Assembly: GCF_002208135.1 (NCBI RefSeq)
Contig: NZ_CP021646.1
Coordinates: forward strand, 851,501-915,500
Direction of reading: 5' to 3'
DNA length: 64,000 bases
DNA from: Pseudoalteromonas piscicida
Lineage (GTDB): Bacteria > Pseudomonadota > Gammaproteobacteria > Enterobacterales > Alteromonadaceae
Shown here: positions 54,637-61,798 of the stretch, piece after piece
How positions within the stretch are numbered: position 1 is the stretch's first letter
Layout of the letters: each line of letters begins with the position of its first letter
Position numbers and translations under genes: made by a program
The notes under the pieces: generated by a model
Told to the model about the DNA's origin: nothing
The model's database searches: none
Seen by the model: only the letters and a program-made list of their open reading frames with translations

Positions 54637-55155
54637 TTAGACTTCATACCTTTTATCTCGTTGCCTAGTCATTTCATCAAGTACCATTTGGATCATCTGT
54701 TGCTTTATATCAGCATGCTGTGATTTAAGTTCATCAAGTTGTTGGGTTAAAATCTCGATTTCTTTTTCTGTTTCATTATTGCGGTACTGTTTTGCGCCGG
54801 TATGTTCGTATCTCAGGGTGTCTTCTTGTGTCGTTGGGACATCAATATCACTTACTGTGGATACTTTTATGGCTCGCTGCAGAGGTGTTTTGTTTAACTC
54901 ACTAATCAGCTGTTGTAAATGCCGAATTTGCTCTTTCATTAGAGCTTCCGACTGTTCTAGCATTTCATATTGTTGCTTAAAATTGGGGTTGTTATCTTTG
55001 TATTTATTTGCCTTTTTGTCCATAAACTCAGTCAATATGGCTTCACTTGCAGGTTTTTCTTCCGTTTCTTCTGTGGAATTACTCGTGGCAGTAGATGTTT
55101 CGCTGTTTGCGTTTAGTGCGTCGGTCAAGTGATGTGGCTTCATTTGAATTTCCAT
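54637..55155 (-). CDS. coiled-coil hypothetical protein, paralogue B
   Basis: A 172-residue helical protein, paralogue of the 48736-49278 product, reversed in orientation 5.4 kb away. Shared features are KYKDNNPNFKQQYEMLE, IRHLQQLISEL, HTGAKQYR and IEILTQQLDEL. The first 45 residues are Ser/Thr/Glu-rich and likely disordered. AAGGA lies seven bases before the ATG at 55155. There is no signal peptide. Function unknown; duplicated helical proteins of this size could be cytoplasmic scaffolds or secreted adaptors. Confidence 0.75.
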   Translation of the reverse strand: MEIQMKPHHLTDALNANSETSTATSNSTEETEEKPASEAILTEFMDKKANKYKDNNPNFKQQYEMLEQSEALMKEQIRHLQQLISELNKTPLQRAIKVSTVSDIDVPTTQEDTLRYEHTGAKQYRNNETEKEIEILTQQLDELKSQHADIKQQMIQMVLDEMTRQRDKRYEV

Positions 55156-55268
55156 AACGTTATCCTTGTTATCTCTATTTCTAACTGTATCGGAGTATTT
55201 CCCGATTTCTTTAGCTGTTTGGTTAATCCCCGCTAGGCTAACAAGGGGGGCTATAAGGAGTCAGTCAA

Positions 55269-55757
55269 ATGAAGATATGGTTGGTTATTTGTATTTTGTT
55301 TTTTAGCTGCAATAGCTTAGCTAAATGTGAAGATGAAGTATTTAGACAGTTTGATTTTTGGCTTGGTGATTGGTCGGTAACGAGCGTAGGAGGTCTTGAG
55401 TCTGGACGTAATCGCATTACACGAGAGTATGATGGTTGTGTCATTAAAGAAAGTTATACCACTGAACTTGGGTATCGTGGTGAGAGTATAACTATTTATG
55501 ATGCACCCACTCGTCGTTGGCATCAAACTTGGGTGGATAATAGTGAGCTGTTGTTACAGTTGGATGGTGAGTTTCATGAAGGGAAAATGGTATTACAAGG
55601 GGATAGGAAAAATGCAGCAGGTATTAAGGTGACGGATAAGATAACATGGACTGCGAATCCAGATGGTACGTTACGTCAGCTTTGGCAGAGTAAGCAAGGG
55701 GCTGATGAGTGGCAAACAGTATTTGATGGATTATACAAAAAGGAGACTGAAAAATGA
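55269..55757 (+). CDS. exported DUF1579-like protein
   Basis: A 162-residue protein with a signal peptide ending SLA near residue 18. FRQFDFWLGDWSVTSVGG followed by a short beta-strand series (ESITIYDAPTRRWHQTW, GKMVLQGDRKNA) is the lipocalin-like DUF1579 pattern. Such proteins sit in the periplasm and bind unknown ligands. ATGA overlap with the downstream rhodanese gene means translational coupling. GGAG is found upstream of the ATG. Confidence 0.78.
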   Translation: MKIWLVICILFFSCNSLAKCEDEVFRQFDFWLGDWSVTSVGGLESGRNRITREYDGCVIKESYTTELGYRGESITIYDAPTRRWHQTWVDNSELLLQLDGEFHEGKMVLQGDRKNAAGIKVTDKITWTANPDGTLRQLWQSKQGADEWQTVFDGLYKKETEK

Positions 55758-56128
55758 GAAAACTGATTATTGGCTTTATGTGGTTTGTTAGCGGTATTTG
55801 TTATGCCCAATCGGAAACGATAACACAGCAAGCGCTGATGGTAAATCAAATGTCTGCAGACGCTTATACCATAGTGGACGTACGCAGCCCCGAAGAGTTT
55901 GCGGCGGGGCATATAAAAGGGGCAATAAACATTCCTTTTAATGAGATTGAAACACATCAGGAAGCGCTTGCTAAACTGACTGACAAGCCGCTCGTTGTGT
56001 ACTGCCGCTCAGGGCGTAGGGCTGGCATCTTTATTGAGGCACTAGCGCCAAAAGGTTACACCTTAAAACACCTAGAAGGTGATATGAATAAGTGGCTGGC
56101 GGAGTCTTTACCTGTGGTGAAAAAGTAG
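55754..56128 (+). CDS. periplasmic rhodanese-like sulfurtransferase
   Basis: A 124-residue rhodanese with a signal peptide (residues 1-20, GICYA). IVDVRSPEEFAAGHIKGAIN and the active-site loop VVYCRSGRRAG with the catalytic Cys are canonical, unlike the double-Cys loop of the 9773 gene. It is coupled to the DUF1579-like gene by a four-base overlap. Its stop codon lies in the 5' arm of an intrinsic terminator. It probably moves sulfane sulfur in the periplasm. Confidence 0.9.
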   Translation: MRKLIIGFMWFVSGICYAQSETITQQALMVNQMSADAYTIVDVRSPEEFAAGHIKGAINIPFNEIETHQEALAKLTDKPLVVYCRSGRRAGIFIEALAPKGYTLKHLEGDMNKWLAESLPVVKK

Positions 56129-56146
56129 GGGGCTCCCTACTTTTTT
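56120..56146 (+). terminator. intrinsic terminator overlapping the rhodanese stop codon
   Basis: AAAAAGTAGGG (56120-56130), loop GGCT, CCCTACTTTTTT (56135-56146). The stop codon TAG at 56126-56128 is in the stem. Confidence 0.88.
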
Positions 56147-56275
56147 GAGTAAATAGCAGAGGGTAAAAACAAAAGGTAAATGGCAAAGCTCAATAGGGTT
56201 TGGTCGCTGGTACATTTGAATAGCACTTAAAACAACTACATATAACTAAAATAGGGACTTGAAACAAGTGTTAAT

Positions 56276-56294
56276 ATAAATGATAATCACTATC
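56276..56294 (+). promoter_or_regulatory. Fur box
   Basis: ATAAATGATAATCACTATC matches 15 of 19 positions of the Fur consensus, including the GATAATCA core. It lies 34 bp before the start codon of the siderophore receptor gene, as expected for iron-repressed control. Confidence 0.75.
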
Positions 56295-56327
56295 GTTTTC
56301 AAAATGAAGTTAATTTAGGGAAAAACG

Positions 56328-58601
56328 ATGCGCTCTTCATCTCCACGTACAATAAACCATTCTTTAACACTCTCTCTTTGCGCCACTTTTGTGCTGTTCT
56401 CACTACATGGCAATGCACACGCCGCTGAAGTTGCTGATGATATGCTAGCTGCTGATGCCGCGGGTGATGGCAGGGCTCAAGAGCTTGAGCATATTTATGT
56501 GACGGGCACGAGTGTAAAAAATTACACAGAATCAGCAAACAAAGCGGCATTAAAAATGATTTTATCACAGCGTGAAACGCCTCAAGCGGTGACCGTTATC
56601 ACTAATCAAATGATGCAAGATTGGCAAACGGTTAACATTGATGAGATCTTGGAACATGCAACGGGCTTCTATGCAAAGCGTGGAGCCAGTCTCGATAGGA
56701 CACGTTTTTCTGTACGTGGTGGTGATGTCAATTTGATTCAAATCGACGGTGTGCAACAGTTCCCTGGTGGCCGAAGACCGAATGTAAACGGGGATGCAGT
56801 TGCTTATGAGCGCGTGGAGATTGTACGTGGTGCAAATGGTCTATTAACTGGCGTTGGTGACCCAACTGCGACCGTAAACTTAGTAAGAAAACGTGCAACT
56901 AGCGATGAGTTTAAGGGCAGTGTGGCGGTTTCGGCTGGTAGTTGGAATAATTACCGCGCAGAGGTGGATGTGGCGAGCGGGTTAAACCAAGAGGGTAGTA
57001 TTCGTGGCCGCTTTGTTGCTGCACATTATGAAAGAGATTCTTACATTGAGCGTTATAGCCAAGAGAAGACGTCCATATATTCTACCGTTGAAGCTGATCT
57101 GACCGATTACACCTTGTTACGACTCGGTGTGGAATATGCTGATACCGCTTCAAAAGGGGCGATAAATAGCCACTCTCAACCTTACTTTTATGCAGATGGT
57201 AGTCGCTATCAGGGACGCCGTGGTGACACCGGGATGACGGCAAAATGGAGTAGTTGGCCAATCGAAGAATACACCTATTTTGTTGGGCTTGATCACGCGT
57301 TTGAAAACGATTGGCAACTCCATGCCATCGCGACTTACAATACCATTGAGATGCAAGGGGGGCAGTTGTTTTTCGTCTATCCTGATGGGCCTATCAACCC
57401 TGATGGCAGCAACGATAATGGATTCGGTTACAGTGCTGTAATAAGTAGCTCCGAAGATGAGCAAAAGACAATAGACTTGTCACTGCAAGGCCCGGTAGAG
57501 CTATTTGGTCGTACGCACGATGTTATTTTCAGCTACAACCAATTCAAGCGAGAGCGTACGTCATTTGGCAATGAAGCCGACCAAACCACGATTTCATTAG
57601 AAGGATTAAATTTTCATGATTGGACTGGTGATGTGCCGCGCTATCCGTTTAAAGATTTAGGTCGTGATAGTTTGACGGTAACAGACTCGAATGGTGGATT
57701 TGTGGCCGTGCGTGTTAACCCGCATGATGATGTCAAGCTTATTGTTGGCGCTAGGCTCACCAATTGGGAGTACGATATTGACCTATATGATCCTAATAAC
57801 GGTAAGTTTCTTCGTAACCGCTATCATGAAAAGGTGGATACAGAAGTCACGCCTTATGCCGGAGTCGTGGTTGATATTAATGAACAATATAGTGTTTACG
57901 CAAGCTACACAGAAGCATTTCATCCGCAAGCCTATTTTGATATCAATGATAAAATGCTCGACCCAAGCACGGGCGAAAGCTATGAGCTAGGGGTAAAAGG
58001 TGAGTTACTTGATGACACCTTGAACTTTACGGCGGCGGTGTATCGCAATGTTGAAAATGGACTTGCGATTGCCGATCCAAACTACCCAGACAGCTATCTA
58101 ACTCCGCAGGGCAATAGGCCATATATTCAGCGCGGTGAAGGCGATACGACAGAAGGCTTTGAAGTTGAGTTTACGGGCTCTATCAATGAACAGTGGAATA
58201 TCAGCTTAGGGCTTTCAAAACACAAAACTGAATCAAAAGATGGCAAAGAGCTGTTAACGGATCAGCCCAAAGAGCTGATAAACCTGTATACCACCTATGA
58301 CTTTAGCGAGTTTGTTGACGGCTTTACAGCGGGGCTTGGAATTAATTGGCAAGGTAGCTTTTATGCAATACCACAAAGGCCATTGCCAGGCGGCGGTAGC
58401 GAGGCGTACAAGATCACACAATCTTCCGGTGCGTTACTTAATTTAATGGCAAGATATGAAGTGAGTGAACAACTTAGTGTGTCGCTTAACTTCAACAATC
58501 TACTAGATGAAAGTTACTACAACAGTATTTCATCTTGGGACGGCTATGTAATGCACGGCGAACCGTTCAATTGGCAATTAGGGATGCGTTATCGCTTTTA
58601 G
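56328..58601 (+). CDS. TonB-dependent siderophore receptor
   Basis: A 757-residue outer-membrane receptor. A signal peptide ends HAHA near residue 32. A TonB-box-like LEHIYVTGTS and the plug domain (RETPQAVTVITNQMM, FSVRGGDVNLIQIDGVQQF, VEIVRGANGLLTGVGDPTAT) are of the FhuE/FpvA siderophore type. The barrel ends in PFNWQLGMRYRF with the terminal aromatic strand. A Fur box 34 bp upstream implies iron-repressed expression, with the receptor loading a ferric siderophore through TonB. The siderophore cannot be told from sequence. A strong terminator follows. Confidence 0.92.
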   Translation: MRSSSPRTINHSLTLSLCATFVLFSLHGNAHAAEVADDMLAADAAGDGRAQELEHIYVTGTSVKNYTESANKAALKMILSQRETPQAVTVITNQMMQDWQTVNIDEILEHATGFYAKRGASLDRTRFSVRGGDVNLIQIDGVQQFPGGRRPNVNGDAVAYERVEIVRGANGLLTGVGDPTATVNLVRKRATSDEFKGSVAVSAGSWNNYRAEVDVASGLNQEGSIRGRFVAAHYERDSYIERYSQEKTSIYSTVEADLTDYTLLRLGVEYADTASKGAINSHSQPYFYADGSRYQGRRGDTGMTAKWSSWPIEEYTYFVGLDHAFENDWQLHAIATYNTIEMQGGQLFFVYPDGPINPDGSNDNGFGYSAVISSSEDEQKTIDLSLQGPVELFGRTHDVIFSYNQFKRERTSFGNEADQTTISLEGLNFHDWTGDVPRYPFKDLGRDSLTVTDSNGGFVAVRVNPHDDVKLIVGARLTNWEYDIDLYDPNNGKFLRNRYHEKVDTEVTPYAGVVVDINEQYSVYASYTEAFHPQAYFDINDKMLDPSTGESYELGVKGELLDDTLNFTAAVYRNVENGLAIADPNYPDSYLTPQGNRPYIQRGEGDTTEGFEVEFTGSINEQWNISLGLSKHKTESKDGKELLTDQPKELINLYTTYDFSEFVDGFTAGLGINWQGSFYAIPQRPLPGGGSEAYKITQSSGALLNLMARYEVSEQLSVSLNFNNLLDESYYNSISSWDGYVMHGEPFNWQLGMRYRF

Positions 58602-58642
58602 TGAGTCAACCTAAGCTTGGGTGACGTAAGCTTTAAATACAG

Positions 58643-58671
58643 AATGCACCGCCGATGCGGTGCATTTTTTT
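58643..58671 (+). terminator. intrinsic terminator of the siderophore receptor
   Basis: ATGCACCGC (58644-58652), loop CGAT, GCGGTGCAT (58657-58665), then a T-tract to 58671. Confidence 0.9.
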
Positions 58672-58728
58672 GCTTCAAAATAATAAGCAAATTGGCATTA
58701 GATTTTGCATTGTTCCGCAACTTAGTTA

Positions 58729-58767
58729 TTATATAAAGTATATATGATATGTATATGGTTTATATAA
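58729..58767 (+). promoter_or_regulatory. palindromic promoter/operator of the ParD-like gene
   Basis: TTATATAAA (58729-58737) and TTTATATAA (58759-58767) form a perfect nine-base inverted repeat around a TA-rich core, and the right arm touches the start codon. This is a likely operator for a ribbon-helix-helix autorepressor. There is no Shine-Dalgarno between it and the ATG. Confidence 0.6.
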
Positions 58768-58968
58768 ATGGGTATCGTAAAAATTTCAGATGAACTACAC
58801 GATGAGATCCGTGAAGCGAGCACTGTGATGTCGCGCTCAATCAATTCACAGGCTGAGTTCTGGATTAAAATTGGGCGACTTGCCGAGCGCAATCCAACGC
58901 TCACGTTTACAGAGATCATTACGGCAGAGATGTCGCGAGTGAAGTCACAACAGCCAAAAGGAAATTGA
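58768..58968 (+). CDS. ParD-like antitoxin family protein
   Basis: A 66-residue protein of the ParD-like (ribbon-helix-helix) antitoxin family: VKISDELHDEIREAST, a strand-helix start, then RSINSQAEFWIKIGRLAERN. Such proteins bind DNA as dimers and repress their own promoter, consistent with the palindrome at its start. No ParE toxin is encoded nearby; instead it is followed by a methionine aminopeptidase gene after one base, a partner seen elsewhere for this family. A missing Shine-Dalgarno suggests leaderless translation. Confidence 0.82.
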   Translation: MGIVKISDELHDEIREASTVMSRSINSQAEFWIKIGRLAERNPTLTFTEIITAEMSRVKSQQPKGN

Positions 58969-58969
58969 G

Positions 58970-59740
58970 ATGCAAGAGGTTACCTTCAAAACCGCTGATG
59001 AGATCCAATTGATGCGCGAAAGTGGGCGATTACTTACTCTGGTGTTTGACTACATTGATAGTTGGATTGAACCCGGAATTTCTACGCTAGAGATTAATGA
59101 CAAAGTGCACAACTTTATTGTTGGTGAGCTTAGAGCGCGTCCTGCCAGCCTTGGTCAATATGGTTATCAGTTCGTTCTTAATAGCTCTGTAAACGAGGTC
59201 GTGTGCCATGGTGTGCCGAGTAAATCACAAATCTTAAAGTCTTCAGATATTGTAAATATCGATATTACGCTGGAGAAAAATGGCTTTATCAGCGACTCCA
59301 GCAAAATGTACGTGATGCCTGAAGCATTACTCCCAGCCAAAAAGTTAGTGGCAACGACTTATCAAGCGATGTGGGCTGGGATAAAAATGGTTAAACCTGG
59401 AGCAAAACTTGGGGATATCGGCGCGGCTGTACAGCAAGTGGCTGAAAAAGCCGGTTACAGTGTGGTACGCGAGTATTGTGGTCATGGGATCGGTAGAGAA
59501 ATGCATGAAGCGCCAAACGTATTGCACTATGGCAAAGCAAATACCGGGATGACGTTAAAGCCGGGGATGACCTTTACCATTGAGCCGATGATCAATCAGG
59601 GAAGCGCAAAAATTAAAACCAAAAAAGATGGGTGGACTGTAGTAACCCGAGATAAAAAGCTATCGGCGCAGTGGGAGCATACTGTGCTGGTAACAGATGA
59701 CGGCGTTGAAGTGTTAACCCTACGAGCGGAAGAAGCGTGA
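58970..59740 (+). CDS. map: type I methionine aminopeptidase
   Basis: A 256-residue cytoplasmic enzyme that removes the initiator Met. Metal ligands are in NIDITLEKNGFISDSSKM (two Asp), GHGIGREMHE (His), FTIEPM (Glu) and QWEHTV (Glu), and VCHGVPS carries the substrate-side His. GISDSS replaces the usual GDTS, a conservative change. As type I it lacks the N-terminal extension. It begins one base after the ParD-like stop, so the two are translationally linked. This is probably a second Map paralogue, not the housekeeping copy, since it sits in a regulated unit away from rpsB-tsf-type context. Confidence 0.9.
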   Translation: MQEVTFKTADEIQLMRESGRLLTLVFDYIDSWIEPGISTLEINDKVHNFIVGELRARPASLGQYGYQFVLNSSVNEVVCHGVPSKSQILKSSDIVNIDITLEKNGFISDSSKMYVMPEALLPAKKLVATTYQAMWAGIKMVKPGAKLGDIGAAVQQVAEKAGYSVVREYCGHGIGREMHEAPNVLHYGKANTGMTLKPGMTFTIEPMINQGSAKIKTKKDGWTVVTRDKKLSAQWEHTVLVTDDGVEVLTLRAEEA

Positions 59741-59765
59741 GCACCGCTTTACTTACGCTTTTTTT
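59734..59765 (+). terminator. intrinsic terminator of the ParD-like/map unit
   Basis: AGCGTGAG (59734-59741), ten-base loop, CTTACGCT (59752-59759) with one G-T pair, then seven T. It spans the map stop codon and, in the 3' arm, the stop codon of the convergent cmoM gene. Confidence 0.85.
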
Positions 59766-60556
59766 AACATCAAGTGGGTATAACGACCTAGAGACGCATA
59801 GGGCTCTTGGCGATTGTATTTAAGCTCTAAGGCGAGCAAAGCATCAAAATCTTCATCCGCCTTACTCAACTCCCTTAAGTAGTCATGAAAGCAGCGAACA
59901 CCGGTTTTTTGCATAACGCTGAGTTTTGCCTCACCCAGCCAAGTTGCCATATCAGTTTGGCTAATTGGTTTATTGGGACTGAGACCGACTTTTTGCTTTA
60001 CCTTAAGGCCTTTTTGCACATAGTCAAAGTTACCGTACACCATATTGGCCATCAGATGCGCCTCATGGTTGAAATACATTAGCGAAAGCAAGCCTGTTTC
60101 GCTTAGCTGCGACTTTAGCAGCATAAGCGCACTTTGTTGCTCAACCAGCCATTCAAGCACCGCATGGCACAATACTAAGTCGAATTGTCCTAAGTTCAGC
60201 GTATCTAGCGCTTGCAGGGGCGCGTGGATAAAATGAAGTAGGTCATTTAGCCCTGCTTCATTCGCGCGCGTTTTGGCAAGTTCAAGCATCTCTTCTGAAA
60301 TATCAATCACAGTGACATGGTGGCCAAGCGATGCTAAATAGAGCGCTAATTGCCCTTGTCCGCCGCCAACATCTAATATGTGTTTGCCACTTGATTGCGT
60401 TAACCAGTCAACTTGTGCGCTTAAGTCGCGCTTAAGCACAGCTTCTCTGATTTTGCCTTTATTGGTGCCATAGATATTATTTTTAAACTTGTGCGTTAGT
60501 TCAGCAAAGTTTTTATCTGTCGGTGCCGGTTTTTGTTGCTGCTTATTTCTAGCCAT
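59753..60556 (-). CDS. cmoM: tRNA 5-carboxymethoxyuridine methyltransferase CmoM
   Basis: A roughly 267-residue SAM-dependent methyltransferase matching CmoM, which methylates cmo5U34 to mcmo5U in some tRNAs. DVGGGQGQLALYLASLGH is the SAM loop; FKNNIYGTNKGKIREAVL at the start, LCHAVLEWLVEQQSAL, GNFDYVQKGLKVKQK and TGVRCFHDYLRE match E. coli CmoM throughout. I prefer the ATG at 60556; a GTG at 60568 adds four residues and neither has a clear site. Convergent with map, sharing its terminator. Confidence 0.92.
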   Translation of the reverse strand: MARNKQQQKPAPTDKNFAELTHKFKNNIYGTNKGKIREAVLKRDLSAQVDWLTQSSGKHILDVGGGQGQLALYLASLGHHVTVIDISEEMLELAKTRANEAGLNDLLHFIHAPLQALDTLNLGQFDLVLCHAVLEWLVEQQSALMLLKSQLSETGLLSLMYFNHEAHLMANMVYGNFDYVQKGLKVKQKVGLSPNKPISQTDMATWLGEAKLSVMQKTGVRCFHDYLRELSKADEDFDALLALELKYNRQEPYASLGRYTHLMLKKA

Positions 60557-60587
60557 ATGCGAGATCACTTAATTGAGCAAAGTGGTA

Positions 60588-61343
60588 TTAAACCGGGTTG
60601 TCGATATCAATAAATTCAACATCCAAACCATACTGCGCTGCCAAATATTCGCCAAGTGCCTTCGCGCCGTAACGCTCTGTGGCATGATGTCCTGCCGCGA
60701 TAAAGTGGATCTGTTGTTCGTTAGATGAGTGAATGGTTTGCTCTGACGCTTCGCCCGTTAGGTAGGCATCAACGCCTTGGCTTGCCGCGAGGTCGATAAA
60801 GCTCTGCCCACCACCTGTACACCAAGCGATGGTGCTGATTGGGTGATCGCCAGCAACATTTAAGAGTGGCTTTCGACCGAGTTTCTCTTCAACTAAAGCG
60901 GCAAAATCAACAGCAGTCATTGGCGTCGTCAATTTACCTTTTACCGCTACGCTATTTTTGTTCCAAGGCTCAAGGGGTCTTTCATATTCAAGCCCAAGCA
61001 ACTTACCGAGTTGTGCGTTATTCCCGAGTTCAGGATGAACATCGAGTGGAAGATGGTAAGCTATTAAGTTGATATCATGGGCAAGTAGCGCTTGTAGACG
61101 ACGCTTTTTCATGCCGGTGACACACTGCTCTTCCCCTTTCCAAAAATAGCCGTGGTGGACCAAAATGGTATCAGCATCACGCTCGATAGCGGCATCAATC
61201 AAAGCTTGGCTTGCGGTAACACCCGTGACGATTTTTTGAATTTCGTCTTTGCCTTCTACTTGCAGACCATTTGGACAGTAATCGTTAATTTGAAATGGCT
61301 TAAGTAATTCCGTTAACTGATTCACTAACTTGGTTCGTTTCAT
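60588..61343 (-). CDS. ybgI: Nif3-like dinuclear metal-centre protein YbgI
   Basis: A 251-residue Nif3/YbgI protein. HHGYFWKGEEQCVTG and AAGHHATERYGAKALGEYL carry the metal His residues; CPNGLQVEGKDEIQKIVTGV, HPELGNNAQLGKLLGL and WCTGGGQSFIDLAASQGVD match E. coli YbgI throughout. The family forms hexameric toroids with a di-metal site; it is annotated as GTP cyclohydrolase I type 2-like, but the physiological reaction is not settled. It begins 31 bp upstream of cmoM on the same strand, so the two may be co-transcribed. Confidence 0.92.
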   Translation of the reverse strand: MKRTKLVNQLTELLKPFQINDYCPNGLQVEGKDEIQKIVTGVTASQALIDAAIERDADTILVHHGYFWKGEEQCVTGMKKRRLQALLAHDINLIAYHLPLDVHPELGNNAQLGKLLGLEYERPLEPWNKNSVAVKGKLTTPMTAVDFAALVEEKLGRKPLLNVAGDHPISTIAWCTGGGQSFIDLAASQGVDAYLTGEASEQTIHSSNEQQIHFIAAGHHATERYGAKALGEYLAAQYGLDVEFIDIDNPV

Positions 61344-61419
61344 AACACCCCCTAACTCATAGATAGCGCTAGTTTAACTGGTTTAGCAGTGGATCAAAAA
61401 GGAAGATTGCAAAAATAAA

Positions 61420-61688
61420 CTAGGGCCTGTTTATCTTTCAAGTTTGTTTTTGCAGCAGTTTGATTGGTATTTATACAAGGCAGAGCCTGCGTAGCATAGT
61501 TGTTCTATGTGAGTCAGGCGATAACACAGTAGAAATGCCAATCAAGCGCTGCCCTTTGGGTTCACCTGAGTGCGCTTTGTTCATTGTTGCTCAACTTTTG
61601 CCTAGATCACTAGGCGGCAAGTCGAGCGTCGCGACCAAAACACACTCAGAAGAACAAAAATCAAACAGCAAAGGTCAACAGGCCCTAG
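61420..61688. mobile_element. 269-bp MITE-like element with terminal inverted repeats
   Basis: CTAGGGCCTGTT (61420-61431) is matched by AACAGGCCCTAG (61677-61688), and similarity of the ends continues over about 30 bases. The left interior folds into a long imperfect hairpin (61452-61552, GCAGC...GCTGC, with TTGATTGG pairing to CCAATCAA). A second hairpin GCCTAG-ATCA-CTAGGC lies at 61600-61615. No coding frame is present. It is a non-autonomous, structured repeat of miniature inverted-repeat type; TA or CTAG at each end may be the target duplication. It separates ybgI from the kinase gene. Confidence 0.75.
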
Positions 61689-61798
61689 TCTTGTATGAAT
61701 AAATAAAGACAAACAGATCGGAGCTGATTGTTCTTTTATTCGAAATGAAAACAAATTAATGTGATTAATAATACCTTATTCTTAGTAAAGGTGAAATT

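Noticed and set aside
58768..59740. classical ParDE toxin-antitoxin locus
   Set aside because: The partner of the ParD-like gene is a methionine aminopeptidase, not a ParE/RelE-fold toxin.
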